Shown: positions 1 to 6,408, numbered from the stretch's first letter. The stretch: 9,399 nucleotides of DNA from JBCDCP01 sp039181495 (GCA_039181495.1 JBCDCP010000112.1:1-9399); one strand, 5' to 3'. Notes: a model not told the origin generated them from the letters alone. Program-made: numbers and translations.

Positions 1-221
1 CAGGCGACGTCGAAACCCTGCTCTCTCACATAGGCAATGATCTCATCGGCATGCTCGGAGGTGATGCGCCCGGCCGCATAGTCGATATCCATGACGGAAT
101 CGACGATGGCACAGGCTCTGGTCGCAGGGTCGGACACCACGTAGCTGATCGTGTTGCTGACCGGCTCAAAGAAGGCTCTGACGTCGGGCGCGACGCTCAT
201 ATCGATGGGATGATCGGTCAT
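1..221 (-). CDS. Metallo-beta-lactamase-fold hydrolase, Blh/persulfide dioxygenase-like (5' part only)
   Basis: Only the first 73 codons are in the window; the gene runs off the left edge. The N-terminus has a short lead, then FFEPVSNTISYVVSDP, then CAIVDSVMDIDYAAGR and a helix ending in AYVREQGFDV. This is the opening strand and hairpin of MBL-fold proteins of the Blh/ETHE1 type, where a DxxxDYDPxSGR-like segment is typical. In that family the enzyme is a non-heme iron persulfide dioxygenase in sulfide detoxification, often controlled by the ArsR-type repressor BigR/SqrR. The metal-binding HxHxDH motif would lie outside the window, so the catalytic assignment rests on N-terminal resemblance only. 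The ATG at 219-221 has only a weak ribosome-binding site. A candidate promoter lies about 60 bases upstream. Confidence 0.75.
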   Translation of the reverse strand, partial: MTDHPIDMSVAPDVRAFFEPVSNTISYVVSDPATRACAIVDSVMDIDYAAGRITSEHADEIIAYVREQGFDVA

Positions 222-283
222 TTGGCAGTCCGTTATGTTAGGCGATGGCTCCTGAGCGCGCACCTCAAGCGCGCCATTCACTC

Positions 284-311
284 AACATATTCATAAATTA
301 CTATATTTCAA
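284..311 (-). promoter_or_regulatory. Candidate sigma70 promoter of the MBL-fold hydrolase gene
   Basis: Read on the minus strand, TTGAAA (306-311) is separated by 16 bases from TATGTT (284-289). The spacer is very AT-rich compared with its surroundings. Predicted transcription would begin near 277, giving a leader of about 55 bases that starts with a possible hairpin, GCGCGC-7 nt-GCGCGC (256-274). Match quality is moderate and there is no experimental support. Confidence 0.4.
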
Positions 312-315
312 CTGC

Positions 316-329
316 GGCCATTGTTGGCC
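316..329. terminator. Weak hairpin after the lipoprotein gene
   Basis: GGCCA-TTGT-TGGCC is a perfect 5-bp inverted repeat, nine bases beyond the lipoprotein stop codon. No T-tract follows on the minus strand, so it is at best a weak terminator or an RNA-stabilising hairpin. Confidence 0.25.
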
Positions 330-337
330 CTGTCAGC

Positions 338-703
338 TCACCCGATCGAGATGATGTTGCCGGACCGGTCAACCAGGCAGGACACCTCTGACCCGCTTGC
401 GTTCAGCACAACGCGATAGCCGTTGCCCTGCGGTTCGGATCGCACCGGCAATACGCCAGTCTGTTCGACGCCAAGACGCTTTGCCGCCTCACCGGCGCAC
501 AGCAATTGCAGATCGGCTGGCGCAGTGTCGACGCTCTGGCGCACCTCGACACCGGTCTGCTGAGCCTGGCCACCCTGCTGACCCGTCTGGTTGCCCGCAC
601 AGGCCGCGACCAGCAAAGCGAAGCTCCCTACCGCCGCAAACCGACACGCAGAGAGAAAACCTCTCGAAGACCCCGAAAGTCGAAACGCCGAAAACAAACG
701 CAA
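338..703 (-). CDS. Small predicted lipoprotein, function unknown
   Basis: The predicted product has 121 residues. Its N-terminus is basic, then hydrophobic (AAVGSFALLVAACAG), with a lipobox VAAC giving Cys35 as the lipidated residue. A Gln/Gly-rich linker (about 38-57) leads to a compact domain (about 60-121) containing C69, the segment AAKRLGVE, and a strand-rich end with C109 (SCLVDRSGNIISIG). The two cysteines could form a disulfide. The C-terminal domain resembles short uncharacterised alphaproteobacterial exported proteins, but I cannot name a family. The start is unusual. No ATG or GTG lies in a sensible position, and the best candidate is TTG at 701-703 (or the TTG at 695-697). The frame is the same as that of the upstream transpeptidase and is separated from it by one TGA plus one codon. 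It is probably co-transcribed with that gene. Confidence 0.65.
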   Translation of the reverse strand: MRLFSAFRLSGSSRGFLSACRFAAVGSFALLVAACAGNQTGQQGGQAQQTGVEVRQSVDTAPADLQLLCAGEAAKRLGVEQTGVLPVRSEPQGNGYRVVLNASGSEVSCLVDRSGNIISIG

Positions 704-706
704 AAC

Positions 707-1411
707 TCAAATCCCGCGATAAAGCGCTGCACCCTGCATCAGCACAATGACCTTGGCATCAACCGCGACCCGCTCATACAGGTCGATGACATCCTCATTG
801 CGCAGCTGAATGCAGCCCGAAGACAAATTGAGACCGATCCCCCAAGGATTTATCGTACCATGAATACGGTAAAGCGTATCCTGCCCGCCTTCCAGCAGAT
901 AGATGGCGCGCGCCCCCAGAGGATTGTCCGGGCCTCCAGGCATACCATTGGCCCATTGCGCCACTTCCGGGCTGCGCGCGATCATCTCCGGCGGTGGCGT
1001 CCATGTCGGCCATTCCACCTTGCGGCCGACGCGGACGATGCCGGCCCAGCCGAAGCCCTCCTTGCCCACCGCAATGCCGTAGCGCAGCGCCTTGAAGTCT
1101 GGCAGCACCAGATAAAGAAAGTGCTTGTCGGCATCGACGATGACGGTTCCGGGCACTTCAGCAGTGCGGAAATCGACCACCTGCTTGCGAAATGCTGGCG
1201 GCAGTCCTTCGCGCTCATACTGCCGCTGCGCGCGGCCCGGATCATAGGGCACCCAGCGTTGGGCGAACTCATCAAAGACCAGCGTCTGAATGTTCGCCGT
1301 GGCCGGCGCGACAAGACCTGTGGCGGCCACACCAAGTGCGCCGGCAACAAACCGGCGGCGGGAGAGGCCTTTGCGCCGGACCAGCCGGTCGGTGTGCATG
1401 TCAGATCTCAT
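707..1411 (-). CDS. Tat-exported L,D-transpeptidase (YkuD/ErfK family)
   Basis: The 234-residue product is a periplasmic peptidoglycan transpeptidase. Family members form 3-3 cross-links or attach proteins to meso-diaminopimelate using a catalytic cysteine. The N-terminus carries a twin-arginine motif (S17-R-R-R-F-V22) followed by a hydrophobic stretch ending in APATA (about 35-39). The YkuD domain spans about 86-227. Its active-site elements are H184-G-T186 and S197-S-G-C200-I-Q-L-R-N205, with Cys200 as nucleophile. The second position is Ser rather than the His of the classical SHGC motif. The segment NEDVIDLYERV completes the domain. I chose the ATG at 1409-1411 because it overlaps the stop of the binding-protein gene as ATGA, which suggests translational coupling. 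A longer in-frame start at 1453 would intrude on the upstream gene. Its neighbours are the lipoprotein (downstream) and the OpuAC-type protein (upstream). Confidence 0.93.
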   Translation of the reverse strand: MRSDMHTDRLVRRKGLSRRRFVAGALGVAATGLVAPATANIQTLVFDEFAQRWVPYDPGRAQRQYEREGLPPAFRKQVVDFRTAEVPGTVIVDADKHFLYLVLPDFKALRYGIAVGKEGFGWAGIVRVGRKVEWPTWTPPPEMIARSPEVAQWANGMPGGPDNPLGARAIYLLEGGQDTLYRIHGTINPWGIGLNLSSGCIQLRNEDVIDLYERVAVDAKVIVLMQGAALYRGI

Positions 1412-2379
1412 TGCATCCATCCATCGATACGCGCGCCATTGTCCTCGATCCATTGCAATGCCACATCACGTGGAGCACGGCGTTCAACGCTCACCGCGTA
1501 AGCCATAGCGGTGATGTCGTCGGGTTCGAAACTCACATTGTCGAGAAAGCGGGCAAGATCAGGGTGCCGTTGGGCAATCCTCGCCGCATAACCAATGTGG
1601 AAATGGGCTGCGTCCCAGGCTGTGTCGGCCCGCGAGTTCTTCAGCCATGACGCATCATCGCCTGGCAGTTTTATGCTCCAGCGGGCGGGGTCATGCTCAG
1701 GCTCCTCAAGCCGGACGATGTCATGCAGCTGGAAGATGTGGTGCGGCTGGTAGCAGTAGAACACCACCGGCCGGCCGATCGCCACCGCAGCATCGACATT
1801 GGCCATGGCGATATCCTCAGGTGCCTGCAGCAATTCCATGGTCTGGTCATAGCCATAGCTGCGCGCACGAATGCGTTCGATCGGCGTTGACGACCAGCTT
1901 GGCGCGCCAATCCAGATTTCGCCGAGGCCATCGCCATTGGTGTCGAACTGCCGGGCGATCTCCGGGTTGGTCAGATCGGCGAGCTTGGTAAGCCCAGTGG
2001 CGGCCTGCGTCTGAGGCGTCGTGCAGATGTTCTGTGATGCCGGCACGCCGCGCGGGCTCATCCGGAGTATGCCGGCCTCGACCGCGTAGCGTTCGATCAG
2101 AAGATCGAGATTTGGCAGCCAGATCTCGGGATGCACATCAATCTCGCCGGCTTCTATACCCTTGAAAATGCCAAGCGTGCCCGATTGCTTGGTGCGCGCA
2201 TCGATCTGGAACCGATCACGCGCCGTCTCGGCAAGAATATGCGCCGTGACTTCGGCCGATGCCCAGTGCGGCACGCCGACGATAATGGGCTCATCTGCCT
2301 GAACCGGTTTGTAAAGCCCGGCCCAAACGTCGGCCAATACCATGATCGCCAACGCGGCAATTCGATGTCCTGCCTTCAT
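1408..2379 (-). CDS. Glycine betaine/choline-type ABC transporter substrate-binding protein (OpuAC family), orphan
   Basis: The 323-residue product is a periplasmic binding protein for a quaternary-amine or related solute. It has a Sec signal peptide (basic MKAGHR, a hydrophobic core, predicted cut after PVQA near 28) and a single OpuAC domain to the C-terminus. Family signs are VPHWASAEVTAHIL near 36-49, GEIDVHPEIWLPN near 79-91, a D-T-N-G-D-G-L-G-E loop near 146-154, and YCYQPHHIFQLHD near 208-220. The last corresponds to the ligand-side YxPH segment of ProX-like proteins. Aromatic residues W39, W156 and Y210 could contribute to a cation-binding cage, but this is inference. The ATG at 2377-2379 is preferred over a TTG six codons upstream. 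No permease or ATPase gene is within view. The stop overlaps the L,D-transpeptidase start (ATGA). Confidence 0.9.
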   Translation of the reverse strand: MKAGHRIAALAIMVLADVWAGLYKPVQADEPIIVGVPHWASAEVTAHILAETARDRFQIDARTKQSGTLGIFKGIEAGEIDVHPEIWLPNLDLLIERYAVEAGILRMSPRGVPASQNICTTPQTQAATGLTKLADLTNPEIARQFDTNGDGLGEIWIGAPSWSSTPIERIRARSYGYDQTMELLQAPEDIAMANVDAAVAIGRPVVFYCYQPHHIFQLHDIVRLEEPEHDPARWSIKLPGDDASWLKNSRADTAWDAAHFHIGYAARIAQRHPDLARFLDNVSFEPDDITAMAYAVSVERRAPRDVALQWIEDNGARIDGWMQ

Positions 2380-2572
2380 CGCCTGGAAAATCCCCAACAG
2401 TCACAATGTCATTCCTGATCGAGCCACACCAAGCATCATCCTGACAAGTCTTGCCTGATCAAAACTGATGACTGAATTGTCTGACCCTGAGGGGTTGCAC
2501 TTGGTCGCGGCGAATGATCAAGGAAAGCACTGAAACGACCTCACAAGACGACGTCAACGGAGTGCGCAGCTG

Positions 2573-2890
2573 ATGTTTATTGCCATGAACCGGTTCAAGG
2601 TGAAGAAGGGTTCAGAAGAGGATTTTGAGGCCGTCTGGCTCAACCGGGACATTCATATTGCCAAGGAGAAGGGCTTCGTTGAGTTCCATCTTCTGCGCGG
2701 ACCGGAAAGCGATGAGCACACCCTGTTCGCCTCGCACACCATCTGGGAGTCGGAAGCGGACTTTCTTGCCTGGACGAAGAGCCAGGCCTTTCGCGATGCG
2801 CATAAGGACGCCGGAACCAGCAAGCCGCTCTATCTCGGCCACCCCGCCTTCGAAGGTTTCAGCACAATCCAGACGGTCAAGCCCTCGTAG
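2573..2890 (+). CDS. Heme-degrading monooxygenase, IsdG/HmuQ-HmuD-like (ABM fold)
   Basis: The product is a 105-residue single dimeric alpha+beta barrel (ABM) domain. IsdG-type enzymes bind heme in a ruffled form and open it oxidatively, releasing iron. The key residues are present at the expected positions: Asn6 in MFIAMNRF, Trp67 in FLAWTKS, and His77 (proximal ligand) in AFRDAHKD. These match the N-W-H set of staphylococcal IsdG/IsdI. The overall sequence, especially GFVEFHLLRGPE and LYLGHPAFEGF, resembles rhizobial HmuQ/HmuD. The ATG at 2573 follows GGAG at 2559-2562. The gene is divergent from the OpuAC gene and convergent with a flavodoxin-like gene 47 bases away. No heme uptake genes (hmuTUV, hmuR) are in the window. 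I see no clear Irr or RirA box in the 175-base upstream region. Confidence 0.88.
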   Translation: MFIAMNRFKVKKGSEEDFEAVWLNRDIHIAKEKGFVEFHLLRGPESDEHTLFASHTIWESEADFLAWTKSQAFRDAHKDAGTSKPLYLGHPAFEGFSTIQTVKPS

Positions 2891-2937
2891 AGCAGGGCCT
2901 GCGGGCTGCCTGGTGGACCCATACCAACCAAACAGCT

Positions 2938-3444
2938 TCAGAGACTTGAGAGACTTGCGACATGCTCATGGGCTTGCGGCGCCGCGTTCTGCTCGTCCCG
3001 AGCCAGGGTATCGAGGATGTCGGTCAGCCAGGGCACGGCTATGTCCTCCGGCTCATCAAGCTCCGAGGCGTCGTGTAGGCCAATTTCACCGAGCAGCGTC
3101 GCGTTACGCTGGGTCATTAGGTCGGCCACGGTCTTGCACCCCCAATTATATGTGGCCTCGTAAACGGTATCGCCCAACCCGAACACGGCGAACAGGACGC
3201 CGGTATAATCGGGGTCTTCCTTGCGGATTTTGCTGGCAAAAAGTTCGCCCGGGATCGGCAATTCACCGTCGCCATGCGTTGATACAAGCATGACGTAGAG
3301 GGTGCCTGGCGAAATGTCCTCCGGTTTCACCTGATCCATGTTCCGCACACGGCAATCGGCATATTCCTTCGCCACGCTTTCAAGGTCGTAGCTGAGCATT
3401 TCAGATGTGCAGGTTTCAGAGGCGTACAGAATTTCGATGGTCAT
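2938..3444 (-). CDS. Flavodoxin-like FMN-binding protein
   Basis: The 168-residue product is a cytosolic short-chain flavodoxin domain, closest in style to MioC and the FMN domain of CysJ-type reductases. The N-terminal strand and phosphate loop read ILYASETCTSE (5-15). The usual glycine of the T-G-x-T phosphate loop is replaced by Cys12. The other flavin-binding loops are clear: VSTHGDGELP (54-63) and FAVFGLGDTVYEATYN (85-100). The tail beyond about 150 is polar and probably disordered. I chose the ATG at 3442-3444 because the domain begins at once with MTIEILYAS; an upstream in-frame start at 3507 would add a non-conserved extension. Flavodoxins donate low-potential electrons. Convergence with a heme oxygenase makes electron supply to heme degradation a possible role, but that is inference. 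Confidence 0.88.
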   Translation of the reverse strand: MTIEILYASETCTSEMLSYDLESVAKEYADCRVRNMDQVKPEDISPGTLYVMLVSTHGDGELPIPGELFASKIRKEDPDYTGVLFAVFGLGDTVYEATYNWGCKTVADLMTQRNATLLGEIGLHDASELDEPEDIAVPWLTDILDTLARDEQNAAPQAHEHVASLSSL

Positions 3445-3606
3445 GAGTCTGATCCGTACCAAGTGGCCTTGGGGAGACGAGGCGCTTGCTGCCATCCCGA
3501 CGGCCAACCGAAAATCGGACAGCTCAGTGAGTCAATCGTACTTTACACATAACGACCCAGAAATGAGGCAAAAACGATCGAAAACGGCCCCCAAACAGCG
3601 CAAATT

Positions 3607-3618
3607 TTCTTAGAAGAA
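3607..3618. repeat. Short inverted repeat TTCTT-AG-AAGAA in the flavodoxin/NnrU gap
   Basis: This is a perfect 5-bp dyad in an AT-rich part of the 259-base gap between the NnrU-family gene and the flavodoxin gene. It lies about 165 bases upstream of the flavodoxin start. It could be an operator half-palindrome, but it does not match a complete Irr, RirA or Fur site. The rest of this gap (3445-3703) holds no convincing gene. Confidence 0.2.
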
Positions 3619-3703
3619 TCAAAAAACGGCAATAATCAGTGCATTTTTGAGAAATTCACAACCAAGGCTCGGTCAAGAGAAACAATGTCAACCAGCCTGA
3701 TCT

Positions 3704-4348
3704 TCAGATAATGAAGTCCAGCGGTGCGACGCCAAACAGCACCGGGTGCAGCATCAACAGAACAAACCACATCATGATGCCGGCAACAGCGCCAGCCAAA
3801 GCGGCCCTGTTCCATTGCCCCCGCCCCGCCGTCAACTTTTCCCATTCACCCTCACCCATCTGGCGCTTCTTTCGCCGCTCGATGGCAAGAACGCCAATGC
3901 CACCGAACAGCGCCGAACCAGCAAACAGGATCAGGCTTGGCCATTCGCCATTGGCCGGGACATGGGCGAGCGCCCACAGCGACAGACCCCAGATCAGCGG
4001 ATGGCGGATCCAGGCGATGACCCCGGGCCTGATCGGATCAAAACCAGCTGTGCGGAATGAGACAGAAAGCGGGTTGGGCACGACCGTGCCAATGCCGATC
4101 AGGATGAAGCCTGCAAGGGAAACCAGCACGGCGAAGGGGTAGGCCCAAACCGGCGCCGGCCAGATGGTGATCCGCTCGGCTGTGATAACCGCCCCGATAA
4201 CCCAAGCGAGCAATACAACTGAGAGGATCGAATAGAGCGCCAGGTAGCCGCGCTGCCCGATCTTTGCGATCAGTAGCGGCTTCACTTGCGTACGAGAGAT
4301 CGCCACGTGGCTGAGGACGAACACAGCCATCGCAACGACGACATTCAT
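3704..4348 (-). CDS. NnrU-family integral membrane protein
   Basis: The 214-residue product has about six hydrophobic segments, near 3-17, 36-57, 69-90, 110-130, 136-155 and 183-204. Family marks are the early SH (13-14) with a following basic loop, IGQRGYLALYSILS (30-43), NPLSVSF (92-98), and the central IRHPLIWGLSLWALAH (114-129), where R115-H116-P117 is the strongest NnrU signature. NnrU was first described with nitrite/nitric oxide reduction genes and is related to the isoprenoid-enzyme fold of NnrU/MeTr membrane proteins; its reaction is not established. No denitrification genes are visible here. The ATG at 4346-4348 is the only in-frame start candidate, and its ribosome-binding site is poor. 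It begins 43 bases downstream of tRNA-Arg on the same strand, so it may be expressed partly by read-through. Confidence 0.85.
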   Translation of the reverse strand: MNVVVAMAVFVLSHVAISRTQVKPLLIAKIGQRGYLALYSILSVVLLAWVIGAVITAERITIWPAPVWAYPFAVLVSLAGFILIGIGTVVPNPLSVSFRTAGFDPIRPGVIAWIRHPLIWGLSLWALAHVPANGEWPSLILFAGSALFGGIGVLAIERRKKRQMGEGEWEKLTAGRGQWNRAALAGAVAGIMMWFVLLMLHPVLFGVAPLDFII

Positions 4349-4391
4349 GATTTGGAGAGCGGCGACAACTGCACCGCCATGCTTGTTAGAC

Positions 4392-4468
4392 TGGCGACCC
4401 CGGGAGGATTCGAACCCCCGACCTGATGATTAGAAGTCACCTGCTCTATCCAACTGAGCTACGGGGCC
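4392..4468 (-). tRNA. tRNA-Arg (anticodon TCT)
   Basis: A complete cloverleaf of 77 bases with encoded CCA. The acceptor stem is GGCCCCG/CGGGGTC, with one G-U pair. The D-arm contains AGCTCAGTTGGATAGAGC, the anticodon loop is CTTCTAA in the stem GGTGA/TCATC, and the T-arm has GGTTCGAATCC. It lies 39 bases downstream of the NDUFS4-like gene on the same strand. Confidence 0.97.
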
Positions 4469-4507
4469 ATTGTCAGAAATTCGTCTATGCCGGATACGCC
4501 GATACGC

Positions 4508-4816
4508 TCAATGCGTCCACTGCCCGCGGCGCTTGAAATTGAAGTTGTCGGCGTAGGCCTTCGGTTTCGTCGGCTGGCTGCGGGCCGTCTCGATCACCCT
4601 GGCATCAATGCCCTTACGCTCCGCGTAGGCAATCGCCTCATCCTTCGATTCAAACCACAACCGAACCTGCTGGCGCATGTCGGATGAACTGGTCCAGCCC
4701 ATCAGCGGCTCGATCTCGCGCGGCGCCTCGGGCTCGAACTCAAGCAACCATTTCTTGGTCTTTGCACGGCCCGACTGCATCGCCGTCTTGGCGGGCTTGT
4801 AGATGCGTGCGCGCAT
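4508..4816 (-). CDS. NDUFS4-like complex I accessory subunit (ETC complex I subunit conserved region)
   Basis: The 102-residue product is the alphaproteobacterial homologue of the 18-kDa mitochondrial complex I subunit NDUFS4. This peripheral-arm accessory subunit stabilises the junction near the N-module of NADH:ubiquinone oxidoreductase. The family pattern is visible in order: RIYKPAKTAMQSG (4-16), WLLEFEP (23-29), EPLMGWTSSSDMRQQVRLWF (36-55), SKDEAIAYAERKG (57-69), then the basic end KPKAYADNFNFKRRGQW (84-100). The length is normal for the bacterial family. The ATG at 4814-4816 is chosen because it follows AAGGAG at 4825-4830 and because homology begins at MRARIY. An upstream in-frame start would add 18 cysteine-rich, non-conserved residues. 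The nuo operon itself is not nearby, which is usual. Confidence 0.93.
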   Translation of the reverse strand: MRARIYKPAKTAMQSGRAKTKKWLLEFEPEAPREIEPLMGWTSSSDMRQQVRLWFESKDEAIAYAERKGIDARVIETARSQPTKPKAYADNFNFKRRGQWTH

Positions 4817-4877
4817 TGTGCTGTCTCCTTGCAGGCACCATGACCTTTCACAGCACCGCAAAGACATCAAGCCTTGA

Positions 4878-4898
4878 ATGCGGCAGATGCCGCATCTG
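4878..4898. repeat. Overlapping palindromes between the chemoreceptor and NDUFS4-like genes
   Basis: Two perfect 7-bp inverted repeats share the same bases: ATGCGGC-AGAT-GCCGCAT (4878-4895) and CAGATGC-C-GCATCTG (4884-4898). They start seven bases past the chemoreceptor stop codon. They could form a terminator-like hairpin for that gene, although no T-tract follows, or an operator upstream of the NDUFS4-like gene. The two foldings are mutually exclusive in RNA. Confidence 0.5.
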
Positions 4899-4902
4899 AC
4901 CT

Positions 4903-6408
4903 TTAGGCAGCGTCCACCTTACGCAGAAACTCCGAGATCATGGTTTCGAGCCGTTCGGTCTCCGCACTCACCGCGCCAGCGGCTTCACGGACCATGCCGG
5001 CTGATTGCGCTGTCTCGTTCGTTGCCGAACGCACTGCCGACATGCTGCTGACAACAGTCCCCGTGCCATCGGCCACCTGAGCAACGCTCTGGCTGATCTC
5101 GGCAGTGGCCGCGCCCTGTTGGCTCATCGTATCGGCAATCGACGACATGTTCTGATTGATCTCAGCCATGGTCCCGGCAATGGCCTCGATGGCACCAACA
5201 GCATCTCCAGTGGACGACTGGATTGCAGAAATCTGGCTCGAGATCTCCTCGGTTGCCTTGGCTGTCTGGCTCGCGAGCCCCTTCACCTCCGAGGCCACGA
5301 CGGCAAAGCCCTTGCCAGCTTCGCCAGCACGCGCCGCTTCGATGGTTGCATTGAGGGCCAGCAGATTGGTCTGCTCGGCAATGTCCTGAATGAGTTGCAC
5401 AACAGTGCCGATCTTGTTGGCGGCATCGGCTAGCACCGCAACTCTCTCATTGGTTGCGGCAGCATGATCCGAGGCGTTGGAGACGACACCGGTTGTTGTC
5501 TCAATCTGCCGGGTGATCTCACCGATGGATGCCGAGAGCTGCTCGGAGGCCGACGCAACTGTCTGAACCCCATCCGAGGTTCCCTCGCTCGCCTGTGCTG
5601 CGGCCTCGGCCTGTGTGCTTGTGTTCTCGGCGGTCTCGGTGAGGGTTTCAGCCGTCTCATTCATGCGCGCAGCATTCTCGGAGACGACTTGCAAACCAGA
5701 CTCAACGGACGACTGAAACTCGGCGATGACGGCTGACACACGCTCCGAACGGGCGGTCTGATCAGCAAACGCTGCCTTGCGTTCCTCCTGCGCCTGCTCA
5801 GCCTCACGGCTCGCCTGTTCGGCTGCCTCTTTCTGCGATTCTGCCAGCTGCAACGTCTCGGCGACAATCACCGTAAGGCAGGCTAGAGCGCCGCACTGCA
5901 CCAGCAGAATGACCGCGTGGATGGCAACGCGCATGAGATTGGCACCGTCGGGGAATACAGCGCTCGGCAGGATGAATGTCAGGCCAAGGTGATGTACCGC
6001 CACCACCAGCGTGAACGCTACAAGTGGCCGCCAGTCCACCAGCACGGCCATGATGGCCAGACCGGCGAAGAAATACATGTGCATGTCGATCTGAAGCGCT
6101 TTGCCTTCACCCGACCAGGTCATCCCATAGACCAGCAACGCAATGAGCCCCGCAAGGCTGATCGCCACGGAGTTGGCAACGGTTGCATAGTCGCTGCCCA
6201 TGCGGCGCGCCAGCGTCGGCACCGCGGCAAGAGCAATCGCCAGCCCTGCGACCACCGTGAGGTTGACCGTTCCCTGCAGGACCGTTGCGCCAATCACGAT
6301 CACGGCGTTGAGCCACAGGAACGGAATCAGCACAGCGAGCGCCGATTGCTGCATCTCCCGCATCTGCTGGCTCGTATTGGATGCAGCATTCATCAATCGT
6401 GCGATCAT
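4903..6408 (-). CDS. Methyl-accepting chemotaxis protein with six-helix membrane sensor
   Basis: The 501-residue product is a transducer for the CheA/CheW pathway. The first 185 residues form about six membrane helices (roughly 24-43, 50-66, 76-95, 108-124, 128-147, 161-185) with no periplasmic ligand-binding domain. Helices 4-6 carry D109-M-H110-M, DWRPL (125-129), H139-H140, and H164 within the segment FPDGANLMRVAIH. A coiled coil (about 187-230) replaces a recognisable HAMP domain. The signalling domain runs to the end, with the conserved hairpin tip IAEQTNLLALNATIEAARAG (343-362) followed by EAGKGFAVVASEVK. There is no C-terminal CheR/CheB-tethering pentapeptide. The ATG at 6406-6408 overlaps the upstream stop as TGATG and follows GGGGGAG (6419-6425); a start eight codons further up is less likely. 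This membrane-sensor architecture is seen in other alphaproteobacterial chemoreceptors. The signal is unknown. Confidence 0.95.
   Translation of the reverse strand: MIARLMNAASNTSQQMREMQQSALAVLIPFLWLNAVIVIGATVLQGTVNLTVVAGLAIALAAVPTLARRMGSDYATVANSVAISLAGLIALLVYGMTWSGEGKALQIDMHMYFFAGLAIMAVLVDWRPLVAFTLVVAVHHLGLTFILPSAVFPDGANLMRVAIHAVILLVQCGALACLTVIVAETLQLAESQKEAAEQASREAEQAQEERKAAFADQTARSERVSAVIAEFQSSVESGLQVVSENAARMNETAETLTETAENTSTQAEAAAQASEGTSDGVQTVASASEQLSASIGEITRQIETTTGVVSNASDHAAATNERVAVLADAANKIGTVVQLIQDIAEQTNLLALNATIEAARAGEAGKGFAVVASEVKGLASQTAKATEEISSQISAIQSSTGDAVGAIEAIAGTMAEINQNMSSIADTMSQQGAATAEISQSVAQVADGTGTVVSSMSAVRSATNETAQSAGMVREAAGAVSAETERLETMISEFLRKVDAA

Noticed and set aside
506..1501. 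A 331-codon plus-strand open frame
   Set aside because: It lies antisense to the lipoprotein, L,D-transpeptidase and part of the OpuAC gene, is basic and low in structure, and shows no domain. The minus-strand genes have clear motifs.
1843..1944. EF-hand-like D-T-N-G-D-G loop in the OpuAC protein as a possible calcium sensor
   Set aside because: The loop lacks the terminal acidic residue at position 12, and similar DxDGDGxGE loops appear to be common in this family, so no special role is claimed.
2380..2397. TTG start six codons upstream for the OpuAC gene
   Set aside because: The ATG at 2379 directly precedes a standard signal peptide; the extra residues add nothing recognisable.
2625..3293. 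A 222-codon plus-strand open frame spanning the heme oxygenase gene and the flavodoxin complement
   Set aside because: Arg/Pro/Ser-rich shadow frame crossing two real genes in other frames, with no domain.
4817..4870. An 18-codon N-terminal extension of the NDUFS4-like gene
   Set aside because: The extension is cysteine-rich and not family-like, while an ideal AAGGAG site precedes the internal ATG at 4816.
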